From Erythrophleum ivorense (lineage: Eukaryota > Streptophyta > Magnoliopsida > Fabales > Fabaceae), in the NCBI GenBank assembly GCA_026724425.1, contig JAIUCV010000004.1, positions 9,372,001 through 9,436,000 on the forward strand: 64,000 nucleotides of DNA. The letters run 5' to 3'. Both the position numbers and the translations under genes were made by a program. A model generated the notes under the pieces. That model ran no database searches and was not told the DNA's origin. It saw only the letters and a list, made by a program, of their open reading frames with translations. Below are positions 12,773 to 23,523 of this stretch, one piece after another (positions within the stretch are counted from its first letter, which is position 1; the number at the start of each line of letters is the position of its first letter).

Positions 12773-13444
12773 TAGAGGTGTTCAAAGGTTCGGTTTTGAA
12801 TCAAAATCAAACCGAACTAACCTAATTGGTTTTTTATTTTATTGGATATTGTCGGTTTTAAATTTTAATCGGTTTGATTTGGTTTGGTTTGGTTCATATT
12901 TTTTTTGTCAAAAAGTAATTTTTTTTAAAAAAAATTTGTTCCTTGTAATATGTAAAATTTAACTTCTAATATTATGCATCTTTTAAAATTTTGACCAATA
13001 ATAACTTTGAAGTAATTTATTATTTTTATATCTTTTTTTGTTTAAAAAAATTTTATACATTCACAAAAAAGTTTTAAAATGTGAGAAAAAAATAAAAGTA
13101 ATATCTTATAATAAAATAGTATAAATAATTTGTATATTTCTTAAACCACATAAAGAATGTAACTTTAATACAAATTTAATTGACAAAATATCTCATTAAT
13201 CTAAAAAGAAACAAAATATTAAATTTTAATTAATTACAAATTTAATAGTTCAGTTTGGTTTGGTTAACCAAATCAAATGTGAAAAAAATCCACAATTGAA
13301 TTGATTTAATCAGTTTTACAATTACAAAAACCAAACCAAACCAAACCAAACCAAACTAATTTTTAATTAGTTTTATTCGGTTTTTGACAGTTTGATTCGA
13401 TTTGGTTTGGTTTAATCGGTTTGATTTGGTTTTATTCACCCTTA
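12773..13444. mobile_element. hAT-like MITE, 672 bp
   Basis: The octamer GCTGGAAC flanks the insertion exactly at 12765-12772 and 13445-13452. The ends are inverted relatives: TAGAGGTGTTCAAA at the left and, on the opposite strand at the right, TAAGGGTGAATAAA. Eight-bp duplication plus TAGNGGTG-type ends fit non-autonomous hAT elements. Both ends carry runs of GGTTTGGTTT and its complement CCAAACCAAA. Removing the element rejoins the LINE sequence. Confidence 0.82.
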
Positions 13445-13452
13445 GCTGGAAC

Positions 13453-14225
13453 TGGTTCCTTTGACGATGTGAACAAACTTTTTCTCCTTTGTTAACGTGT
13501 TCGATTGGGTGATGTGGAATCTCAATCAACACATTGAGGTGCAAGGCCATAAGTGGGGGTGTCTCTTTACGATGGCTTGCAGGAATATTTGGTTATCTCG
13601 GAACACGTTTGTGTTTGAAGGGAAGTTGGAGAATGAAGCTGGCTTGAAAGCGAGATCTCTAGCATGTCTTTCTTGGGCTCAGGTGGGGATGAGGACGTTT
13701 CAGGGGTTAGACTCACACTTCACCACTTGGCAGGGGCCTAAAGAATTATTCCTAAAAGTTAATGTAGATGGGGCGAGGGGTTTGGAGTCTAGGACTTCTG
13801 CTTGTGGTGGAGTGATCAGAGACTACGCAGGAATGTTTGTTATAGGGTTTGCACCGAACTTGGGGCTTGGTATGAGTTCTTATGCCGAGTTTTGGGCGAT
13901 CTTGTGGGGGTTAAAGGTGGCTTTGGAATCGGGGTTCAGGAGGATTCAAGTAGAAAGCTGTTGCACAGAAGTTGTGCGGTGGGTTAAGAGAGATGTGAGC
14001 TTGGGTCATGGCGAGTCGGAGTTGGTGGAGGTGATTAGGGAGTTGTTGCGGAGGGACTGGCAAGCTTCTCTAGCTGTGTGCTCAAGAGAAGCAAATGCTG
14101 TTGTAGATGGTCTTGCAAAACTAGCTCTGAAAAAACCCTCGGGCTTATCTAGATTTGAGGCTTCGCCAACTAAAATTCAACAAGTGCTGGAATGGGATAG
14201 AAGGCTTGTTGGTCATAGTGCTTAG
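13453..14225 (+). pseudogene. LINE ORF2 terminal RNase H domain
   Basis: An open frame of 242 codons (13497-14225) carries a plant-LINE-type RNase H. LKVNVDGAR supplies the first catalytic aspartate and AEFWAI the glutamate. The expected third acidic position in VESCC is cysteine, so that residue appears lost. The last aspartate lies in NAVVDGLAKLA. RNase H removes RNA from the RNA-DNA hybrid during LINE reverse transcription. Although this frame is long and open, it is the 3' part of a truncated element and has no promoter of its own that I can see. Confidence 0.78.
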
Positions 14226-14542
14226 GTTTGTTTGTTGGTTTTGGTTTATTTGTCCCCAAAAAAAAAAAAAAAAAAAAGAAATACAATTGCTTTTACCAAA
14301 AATAAAACAAATATGGTTTTAATAAATTTATTCTAAATAAAAAAACAATATGATGGTTGAGAGTGTTGTGGACAAAATAGATTTAATTGTAAAACATCTT
14401 TTAATAATTTTATGCAAGGGTTGAATAATATTTTATAATAAAAAATTGTGTTATTTTACCATCTCTTTAAAAAAAATTATCAGTTATTTTTGGTAAATTT
14501 ACTAAGAAAAAACTTATATATTATTGATATCTTTTTATTATG

Positions 14543-14708
14543 TTAATTAATTAAATCATAATAAGTGCATGATTTTTTAATAATAATATTACAAGTGTAT
14601 GTTTTTATGAATACAAATATAATTTTTTAATTAAACTATACATATGTACGTATGTATGGATATTATGTTATTATTGAAAAATTACACATTTATTATGATT
14701 TAATTAAT
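14543..14708. repeat. AT-rich hairpin MITE, family B copy 2
   Basis: TTAATTAAATCATAATAAGTG at the left matches TTAATTAAATCATAATAAATG read from the right end on the other strand. The similarity continues inward for about 45 bp. It is related to 11423-11578. Confidence 0.7.
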
Positions 14709-16521
14709 GAAATCTAATAACAAAGATATAAGGAATAGTATTCAAGTTTAAACCAATTTATTATTATTTGAAAGATAAAAAATAATATTTTAAAACCCAT
14801 ATTGGTTATTGAATTCACAATCCAATAATTTAATTATAGTTGAATTAGGACTAAATTACCTTTTAAAAAATATATAAAAAATTAAAAAATTGTATAAATA
14901 TATATAATACTTTACAATTAAGTAGACATATATAATGTAAAATAATTTTAAATAAATATAAATATTTAAAATATAAAAATAAGATAAAATAATTATATAT
15001 AAAAAATAAATTTATATAAAATAAGTTCAGTGAAATCTAATAAATATTATAAATTTTTATTGCAGAATATTAAAATTTTAATTTAAAAATAAAACCAATT
15101 CAGACTATTGAATTTTTTCGAATTTTGATCGACTTTTGGTCCAAACGATTTTCAAAATCAATCAAATGGAAATTATAATCAGTTCAACAATTTTTTGATC
15201 CGAGTGTTTGAATGGTTTGATTTTTTCAACTGTGATAAAATGAATTCAATTTGAATTTGTACACGATTTCAGTAAAAAATAAAATAAATTAAATTAATTT
15301 GTTGACATTGTATCTATCACTTCTAAGTATTAACTTATGCACGTGAACAAAACACTCGTTCTCTCTCATCAATTATTCTTCTCTTCCGGCGTCTTTTAAA
15401 TGAGTAACCGAGTCAATGTTCTACTCTGTAGTCACTTCTTAAGTAAAAACAAAATGTCCTTAATCATTCTTTGTAACAGGTTTTTTTTTTTTGGGCCTTT
15501 TCTCTTTCCAGGCTGTTTAACAATATCTAACAATATCTATCTACTTTTTATATGGCAACATAATAATACTCATGAAATTTTGATGTTAATAGTAGTGACA
15601 ATTATGGGAATATGACTTGATACAAAAATCCTTTCTAGACCTTATTTTCAAAGGTAATTTATAACTATAATATTTCAATCGATAATTAGTAATATCATTT
15701 GTATAGTTTTTCATTTTATACTTATATATTTACTACAAATTAAAATATTACTTACTCTATTCGAGATTGAATGTTTTCTATACATCAGAAGGTCAAAGTG
15801 AACTTATCTTTTTAAGAATCTCAAATATTTAATATTTATTTTTGTGATTTCAAATATTTATAATGTGCAATAATTCTCAATAAATATCTATGAAGCCATT
15901 TGTATTTTGTACGTTTTATCATATTGTCATCTAACAATCCCTTAATCAATCTTTTTTCTTTCAAAACACGTGGGAAACAAGCCTGACCCAAGCTTCTGTA
16001 GAGGTTGTGACTTGTATTCTCTGTTTGAAGTTTATGCTTTGTTATTCTCCACACGATATGATATTTGCGCATAGTTTTTCAGATGATATTTATTATTACT
16101 TTTTTTTTTAACTTTTTTTTGGACTTAACGTATACTTCAAAATCAGTAGATAATCTTTAAGTCATCATATTGTTCATAAGAGGTTCCAGATTTACAATGA
16201 TGGGAAGCAATTCTTGATACATGGCATGAATGAAGAATAACTCAGATTTGTAGCTTGGACTCTGGAGAATCATTTATTATCTGTGAGTTTTAGTTTTGGC
16301 ATCAAAATATTTATTTGTTCTCTTTCTCTCCACCATTAGTTTTGCTGCTTGAGGAAGGGGAAAGAATTGGCAGCTTTGACACCTAAATTTAACTTCCCCA
16401 GATTCAAACTCTTATGTGAATTTTCCTCTTTCATGTCTTCAATCAAGAAACCTACCCATCATTATACAGCTAGAAATGAATGATTGCAGGAAAAGTGGTC
16501 ATCTAGAAATCAACTAAAGCA
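14709..16521. other. intergenic DNA and upstream region of the kinase gene
   Basis: This is AT-rich sequence without a recognised gene. A 78-codon minus-strand frame at 15836-16072 is unassigned and probably chance. The last few hundred bases are the promoter and 5' leader of the gene starting at 16522. I could not single out a confident TATA box or transcription start. Confidence 0.5.
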
Positions 16522-19500
16522 ATGGCCGTTCTTTCTGTTATGCTTGCTATTACAGAACTGCTATTAATTTTCCCTCAATTTTCTTCTGCATCTGATATTA
16601 TGACCCATGATCAGCCACTTCCTGATGGAAGGACCTTGGTGTCTAAAGATGGAACCTTTGAACTGGGTTTCTTCAGCCCAGGTAGTTCTACAAACCGATA
16701 CATCGGAATCTGGTACAAAAACATCCCACATAAAACTGTTGTTTGGGTGGCCGACCGTGAAAAGCCAGTTAAAGACAACTCAAGTATGTTGAGCATAAAC
16801 ACAGAGGGACGTCTTGTGCTTCTCAGCCAGAACCAGACTATTGTTTGGTCAGCAAACTCAACAATACAGGGCTTGAATCCTATTGCACAGCTTTTAGACT
16901 CTGGAAACCTCGTACTGAGAAATGAACAAGACCAGAATCCTCAAAACTACCTATGGCAGAGCTTTGACTATCCCTCTGATACTTTTTTACCAGGAATGAA
17001 GATTGGATGGGATCTGAAAACTGGACTGAATCGGCGTCTAACTGCATGGAAGAACTGGGACGACCCTTCTCCAGGGGACTTCACTTTCGGTGTTGACCTT
17101 GGTGTTACTCCTGAGCTAGTAATGTGGAAGGGCTCAAAAGAGTACCAACGAAGCGACCCTTGGAATGGGGTTCGGATCGGTGGCAGAACCACTCCACTTT
17201 TCCAGTTGCAATTTATTATCAACGAAGATGAGGTGGTGATGCAAATTCCTGTTTAATAGAACTTTCAATTTGATTTTTGTCAATAAAGCATTTTAAGCAT
17301 AGAGCTATGGTAGTCCATCTTCTGCTTATACATAGGTAGCTAGTCAGTTATAGCTCTTGCATTTCTCTCATTCATGATAATAAATATGATATTCGAATTG
17401 TTTTAGAGCATTCTTTGTTTCATTTCTTTTGGTTTTGCACCAGGTGGTTTACACTTCTAATCTCAAGAACAAATCAATGATTACAAGAGTTGTTTTAAAC
17501 CAAACCGTTTATTCTCGTCAGCGCTATATCTGGGATGAACAAACCAAAAGTTGGACACTTTATTCTTCTGTGCCAAAAGATAAATGTGACAGCTACAATC
17601 CTTGTGGCCCCAATGGAAATTGTATCGGGAGTGAGTTGCCACCCTGCCAATGTTTAACAGGATTCAAGCCAAAATCACCCCAAAATTATGATGCACTGGA
17701 CTGGACCCAGGGATGTGTGCGCAGTGAACCATGGAGCTGCAGGGTCAAAAATAAAGATGGTTTTCGAAGATTTAGTGGGTTAAAAATGCCAGATACTAAA
17801 AAATCTTGGGTTAATGCAAGTATGACCCTTTGGGATTGCAAGGCCAAGTGCTTGGAAGATTGTTCCTGCACAGCTTATGCAAACTTGTACATTACTGGAG
17901 GAGGTAGTGGGTGTCTCATTTGGTTTGGTGATCTTATTGATTTGAGAGTGGCCGCAGTTGCTGGACAAGATCTATTTGTTCGAATGGCTGATTCTGATAC
18001 TGGTATGAATTTTGATCTTTTTACTGGTGCACCACTACTTCATTTTTTAGCGTATTGATCGAGTGCTGATTCATTTCTCTCTCTATCTGTCCTAGAAGAT
18101 GCAAAAAAGCATAAGAAAAAGGTGGCCGTGGTAACAACAGTTACTTCTGCTTTGGTTCTTGTGATGCTTTTGACTTTCTTTTGCATTCATATGAGGCATA
18201 GAAAGCAAAGAGGTAAACTTTCTTAACCCGACTACCTTTCCATCAATTTATTCATATTTGTAAAATTTCATTCAGAAGCTATTCTATCTATGGAATGATT
18301 GCAATCTTGTTTTATGAGGGGAAAGCAACTGTTTTTACTTTAACATGGGTGTGTTGTTAAGGCATTAGATGATGTTGCTTCCTTGAAATTTACAATGCAT
18401 TTGATTAATCACACAATATTTCATCCAAGGTCAGTCTCCCATCTGCAGATAATGATTGTAAGATGAACCCTAGTTGTCCAAAACCACTTCGAATCATGTC
18501 ACTGCACGTTTAAGCTGCTACTTGCATTGACTTAATATGTGTAAGCTGTTACTTGCATTGACTTTAATGTCAGTTTTAAACCGGTTGTCATATTGATAGG
18601 GAAGCATGTAGAGTCATGGTTTCTACTTACTATTGGATGACTGAAACCTTCTTGGGATGTTCTTGCTAGGCTTCCGATTAAAAAAAAGAAAATATCATTT
18701 CTACGGATGTTTCATTTGATAAAAATCATTAAGAAATCGTACTTTTAACTCTTTCTCCATGTTCCCCAATTTCAAGTGGGATAAGCTTTGCATTTGGTGG
18801 CACGCGCATGACTATGCCTTCAAAAGAAAGTCTCTATTTTGTGATTTACGATGGTGAGCTCATTTGTGTTATTTGAGATGATGTAGAGAAAACTTTGATA
18901 GAGAATAGCCATGAAGGTGAACAAGAAGACATAGAACTGCCTTTCTTTGATCTTGCTACAATTGTTCGTGCAACTAATGATTTCTCAAGTGACAAGCAGC
19001 TTGGCCAAGGTGGCTTTGGACCTGTATACAAGGTATATATGCAACATTCCTAGAAAGAACAAAGGAAAAACAATGTCCTTTTATTCATCATGATTCAATT
19101 TTCTATGAATGTAAATTTTCAGGGTACACTAGAAGATGGACAACAAATTGCTGTCAAAAGGCTGTCACAGAGTTCTAGACAAGGATTGAAAGAATTTAAG
19201 AATGAGGTTATAATGTGTGCGAAACTTCAGCACAGGAATCTTGTTAAGGTTCTTGGCTGTTGCGTTCAAGGAGAGGAGAAAATGCTCATCTATGAATACA
19301 TGCCTAACAAAAGCCTAGATTCCATTCTTTTTGGTCTGTTTCTGCAAAATTCAATGCTTAGCTTATTGAAATATTTTCATTTGTTTGTTGTTCAAATTTA
19401 ATATTACTAAGAAACTTGACAGATTTTCATCAAAGTAAATCTCTAAGTTGGCCTCAGCGCTTTCACATTATATTGGGCATTGCTCGAGGACTTCTTTATC

Positions 19501-20298
19501 TTCATCAAGATTCTAGATTAAGAATCATACATAGAGATCTTAAAACAAGTAATGTTTTGTTAGATAAAGAGTTGAACCCAAAAATTTCAGATTTTGGTAT
19601 TGCAAGAATGTTTGGAGGAGACCAGATGGAAGGAAATACAAACAAAGTGGTTGGTACATAGTAAGTATCTCTTAAGATTTGTGATGCTACCTTGTAGTTC
19701 TACTTTGTACACATTTTCACAAATGATTAACTCATTTGTTACTTTTTCTAGTGGTTATATGGCACCAGAATATGCTGTTCACGGGCTGTTTTCTATTAAA
19801 TCCGATGTATTTAGCTTTGGTGTATTACTTCTGGAGATAATAAGTGGAAAGAAAAACCGAGGGGCTTCCTATCCAAACTATGGTTTTAATCTTATTGGAC
19901 ATGTGAGTGACAAAGAACTCCAAACTTTTTTTTCACTTGCAAGGCTGTAACTTATTGGTGGAGATCATAGACACTTTAAATTGTTGCAGGCTTGGAGACT
20001 ATGGAAGGAAGGTAACTCAAAGGAATTAATTGATGCTTGTCTGGGGGACAGTCTTAATTTATCAGAAGTATTACGCTGCATCCATGTTGCTCTTCTATGT
20101 GTACAACTTCATCCGGAGGATAGGCCAAACATGGCATTAGTATTTCTGATGTTGAGCAATGAAAATGCCTTGCCTCAGCCAAAGGAGCCTGGTTTCCTAA
20201 TAGAAAGGACTTTAGTTGAAGGAGAGTGTTCTTCTAACATGCAGATGATGTCTTCTTCAAGCAATGAAATAACTATGACTCTGCTACAGGCCAGATAG
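16522..20298 (+). CDS. G-type lectin S-receptor-like serine/threonine kinase (SD1, At4g27290-like), 8 exons, intact
   Basis: A plasma-membrane receptor kinase of the S-domain class. Exons by GT-AG signals and phase: 16522-17232, 17444-18002, 18096-18212, 18887-19032, 19123-19333, 19423-19660, 19752-19902, 19990-20298. They join without a stop into about 813 residues. Order: signal peptide (to about 24), B-lectin domain (about 30-150), S-locus glycoprotein domain, EGF-like CDSYNPCGPNGNC, PAN domain with CKAKCLEDCSCTAYA, transmembrane segment (about 434-456), kinase (about 495-770), S-locus-type C-terminus ending TLLQAR. Kinase motifs are complete: GQGGFG, AVKRL, HRDLKTSN, DFG, MAPEY, KSDVFSFG, DRPNM, so it should be active. 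ATG lies in AAAGCAATGGCC, a good plant context. Exon sizes 211, 238 and 151 bp are typical of the family. The ligand is unknown. The second exon boundary is unusual (see the intron entry). Confidence 0.93.
17233..17443 (+). other. extra 211-bp intron inside the ectodomain exon
   Basis: Codons end at NEDE (17232) and resume with VVYTSNLKNKS (17444) in the same frame. The segment has GT...CAG ends and a pyrimidine-rich 3' stretch TTTCATTTCTTTTGG. The heptamer AGGTGGT occurs at both borders (17231-17237 and 17442-17448), so the splice sites lie inside a short direct repeat. If retained, translation stops seven codons into the intron. The paralogue at 52395-53670 is continuous across this point. 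Confidence 0.85.
18213..18886 (+). other. long second-to-third exon intron of the intact kinase gene
   Basis: A 674-bp intron, much longer than the gene's other introns (about 87-211 bp). It holds a short tandem duplication at about 18510-18572 containing two copies of TACTTGCATTGACTT. I see nothing else in it. Confidence 0.7.
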
Positions 20299-21551
20299 AG
20301 TTATTTTGCCTCTAAATATGGAATTGGAAGTAGTATCCATTTCCTCAATGTTTTTCGCAAATTAAAATTATGTACATTCTATTAGCTCATTGTCTCGCAG
20401 GTACTCTGTTGGTTTGGTTTTGGTCCCTATAGTTTGAAGAATTATTTGAATATTGCAGGAAGCCATGCCTGTTTGTTGCTACTTGCTACTTTTATGATTC
20501 TCCCTCGTAAGGATTTGTGCCTTTTCTAGTGTTTGGTTCATTAATTTTTCTCTATATCTGGCTAGTCAATATTAGACCTAATTATAAGGCAGAAAGTCTG
20601 ATTAGCTTGAAAGATTTGATTCTAAAAAAATGAATATGAGTTTGAAAAAATATTTGATAAAAAAATGAAACATTTAAAAGAAGTCTAAAAATAAAATTAG
20701 GTTCGAACTTTTTTTGTTTTCTTTTCTTTTAAACTTGACTCGAACTCAAACATGGCTCATATTGTAGAATTATATATATATATATATATATATATTATTA
20801 TATATATATATATGAGTATATATAATATAAAAAAGCTATTATTATTATTAAACAGTTTGTAGATATATGAATGACCGGAATGGATATAATCATATAAAAG
20901 AGGAGCAACGCAGAAGGCACGTAAACTTCACTGGACAAGATATTGAGTTAATTAGGTAGCTTTGGTAAAGATTTATTTGTCAAAGTTATCAAGGGCGTTA
21001 CTGGCAGTAACCTTAAATAGCTTTGTATTACTGAGGCATATGGCCACTGCTTTGTCTACCAATTACACCATATACATTGACCAGTTCATAACAGTTTTTT
21101 TTTTTTTTTTTCCATCTATATGTACTAACTTCTAAAATAAATTTTGTTGCTGTCTTCCACCTTTATTTACCAAAATATATAAGATTTTGCCATGTCAGCC
21201 AGTTTGATCCACGTGGCTCCTTTTTTATATTTTCTTTATTTATAGTCAAAGGTCGACACTTGAACGGCACAGCCCTTATTATTTAATTACAATGCAATGT
21301 ATCATCCGAAGCTTGGACCACAAACGCTGCTTTATGACAATAATATCATCCACGTTTGAAATCGGATTTACCTTGAAACACACCAGCGAGGTTTTCGCTT
21401 GGAATTTGAAATCGAATTCTCCTTTTGTGGAGGCGGTGAGGATCTCAAGATATACTCTTACTCCTTTGAAATCTAAGATTAGCTTCTTGAGAATGCATAG
21501 GGATCCCCTGCTGTTTCGTTTGAGTAGCATAACTTGTTGCTTAAGGGAAAC
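20299..21551. other. 3' flank and intergenic DNA
   Basis: This holds the 3' untranslated region of the kinase gene, then an (AT)n tract at 20770-20816 and a T-run at about 21095. An overlapping pair of open frames at 21279-21615 (both strands) has fairly protein-like composition on the minus strand, for example ILDFKGVRVYLEILTASTKG, but I cannot assign it. Confidence 0.45.
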
Positions 21552-21742
21552 AATAGATTTAAATCATTTATACAATTTAGATAGTTTATATTTTAGTTTT
21601 TTTTTAATTTTTTAATCTTAATCATCTATTTGTTTTTTTTAATAAGAAAAATCAAAATAAAAAAATAGATAGTTGAGATTAAAAAAAAAACAAAAATTGA
21701 AATTTAAACCTTTTAGATTTATATAGATGGTCCAAATCTATT
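21552..21742. repeat. AT-rich hairpin MITE, family D copy 1
   Basis: AATAGATTTAAATCATTTATA at the left end pairs with AATAGATTTGGACCATCTATA read from the right end on the opposite strand. The inverted similarity runs inward through T-rich arms to a centre near 21645. A related element is at 56842-57004. Confidence 0.65.
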
Positions 21743-22686
21743 ACTCTTCTTGAGTATCAACGAGCAACATGGGATCCTCATTTCTTGAGATAGGGCTACA
21801 TAAGTAAAAGGGCAAAAAAAAAAAAAAAGGTTGTCTCCAATCTTGAAAAGGCACCAAAAATTGATTTATTCAGAGTCTAGAATCTTTTCCACACAGTGAC
21901 AATGTAGCAGTATATATCCTAATCGAGGAGGAATAAGAATTTGTATATTCCGTCCTAATAGCAAACAAAAGATTTCACTATCCCCTTTGGTGTGCAATTC
22001 TAACTAAGATTATCAACCAATTCAATCCACACACAAAAGATTTTGCTATCTTTCTATATTATGTGGTTTGAATTAACACAGACTAAACAATCACAAGATA
22101 ATAATATTCACAACTTGTCATGTTCATAGTTAATATAAATGAGAGTTACCATATAATGATATAATGAGAATGATATATTTACATTGAATCATTAGTATAT
22201 ATTGTTTTAGTCTCCCTTTGTCCTATAAGGTTAATTAAAAACAATTTATTTCAACTCTAACTAAATTCTTTTTACTATAGGTGTATTAGTTTAAATTAAT
22301 CAAATTTATGGTTGGGTTAATTCCATGATACAATAAAGTGGAATTGTTTAATGAAGAAAAACATTTTTGAAGTTATTCTCTCTATTTAAACTAATTTAAA
22401 TCAATTGCTCTTTACAGGTCATTAAATTGACATTTTAGCATAGTTGCTTTGAATTTGAAGATGGTAGAAGAAATGCAAATTGAAGCTTCATTGTTCTCAT
22501 ATATATATATATATATATTGAGGTGAATGAATTAAGATAATCTAATTTTACTTTTTTCTTATGAAGTTGAAAATTTTTGTTAAGCCTCACAAGCATATAA
22601 AATTTTTTCTTATTTATTATATTGTAGATTTTTTTGTTTGTGGAAACCTCAAATTGACATATTTTTAATTATTTGAGTTAGCATGA

Positions 22687-22891
22687 GATTTATAATACTT
22701 ATATTATTATTTATAATTATAATTATATTATTAATTAAAAGAATAATTTAACACTTTGTGTCTATTAACTAGTGATTCTCAATGTTTGTAGGGTCTTGTA
22801 GAGCCAAGATCTAAGTATTATTTTCTAAATACTAACACTGTCTAATTTTCAATAGAAAATGCTTACATGTCACTCTGCTTTGCATTAGTAC
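22687..22891 (+). repeat. 205-bp repeat, inverted partner at 56585-56789
   Basis: Read forward, it matches the reverse complement of 56585-56789 along its full length. Shared blocks include ACTTATATTATTATTTATA, GATTCTCAATGTTTGTAGG, TTTTCTAAATACTAAC and TGTCACTCTGCTTTGCAT. No terminal inverted repeats are evident, so it is not a simple hairpin MITE. Confidence 0.75.
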
Positions 22892-23001
22892 TTAACAGCT
22901 TTGATCTCTTGTACTTTTAACTAAGGTCACTAATATTTACCCTAATCTTGTAATTAAGGGGCAGAATTTTTCTCTTGAAAAAATTAATTTTGAATATTTT
23001 G

Positions 23002-23185
23002 AGTTGAAGATATTTATTTCAAAAGACTTTAAATTTCAAAAATATTTTAAAATTTTTAAAGAAAAAAATTTAAAATTATGTAAAAAAGAATTATAATGCA
23101 TGAACTCAAATTAAAATTTTTATTTTTGAATTTTTTAGAATAATTTCAAATTTTAAAATTTTTTGATATAAATATTTTTAATTTA
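23002..23185. repeat. AT-rich hairpin MITE, family C copy 1
   Basis: GTTGAAGATATTTATTTCAAA at the left pairs with AAATTAAAAATATTTATATCA read from the right on the opposite strand. It is related to 54424-54608. Confidence 0.6.
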
Positions 23186-23523
23186 AGATTTTCAATTAAA
23201 AATTTTCTTTCTCTCTCTTACCTTTTATCTTTACCATTTCAATGAATGCCAAGGCGATGCCATATGTAACAAGGAAGAGACTCATAAAATGACAGAGGCA
23301 AATAGAGCTTTTGTACATTTTTGTTAATCCATGACCAGATTCTATATAGACACATAAACCTATGGATCTATACATCTTGATAAGAAACAAATCAATAAAA
23401 AAAGAATTGGAATTGATCGATATATCTTTCGAAACAAATGAAAAAGAAATGACAGAAGAAACATAACCATTCCTTAGATCTCTAACGACCATGCATCTTA
23501 TTTAATGTAAGATTTTTTCAATG

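Larger units (their letters stand above)
12071..14277 (+). mobile_element. 5'-truncated LINE (L1-type) with poly(A) and target duplication
   Basis: GAAATACAGTTG at 12059-12070 and GAAATACAATTG at 14278-14289 form a 12-bp target-site duplication with one mismatch. The right copy directly follows an A-run ending at 14277. That is the classical signature of target-primed reverse transcription. The retained part is only the 3' end of ORF2: the region after reverse transcriptase, the zf-RVT zinc region and a terminal RNase H. A 672-bp MITE (12773-13444) was later inserted into it. Frameshifts and stops show it is dead. Confidence 0.88.
21743..23523. other. intergenic DNA with repeats
   Basis: AT-rich, with an (AT)n run at 22500-22519. 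It holds the 205-bp repeat (22687-22891) and family C MITE (23002-23185) listed separately. A 98-codon minus-strand frame at 23196-23492 resembles nothing I know. Confidence 0.45.

Noticed and set aside
21279..21615. Overlapping frames on both strands, weakly reminiscent of an LEA_2/NDR1-like domain on the minus strand
   Set aside because: No diagnostic motif could be confirmed and the frame is short; not called as a gene.
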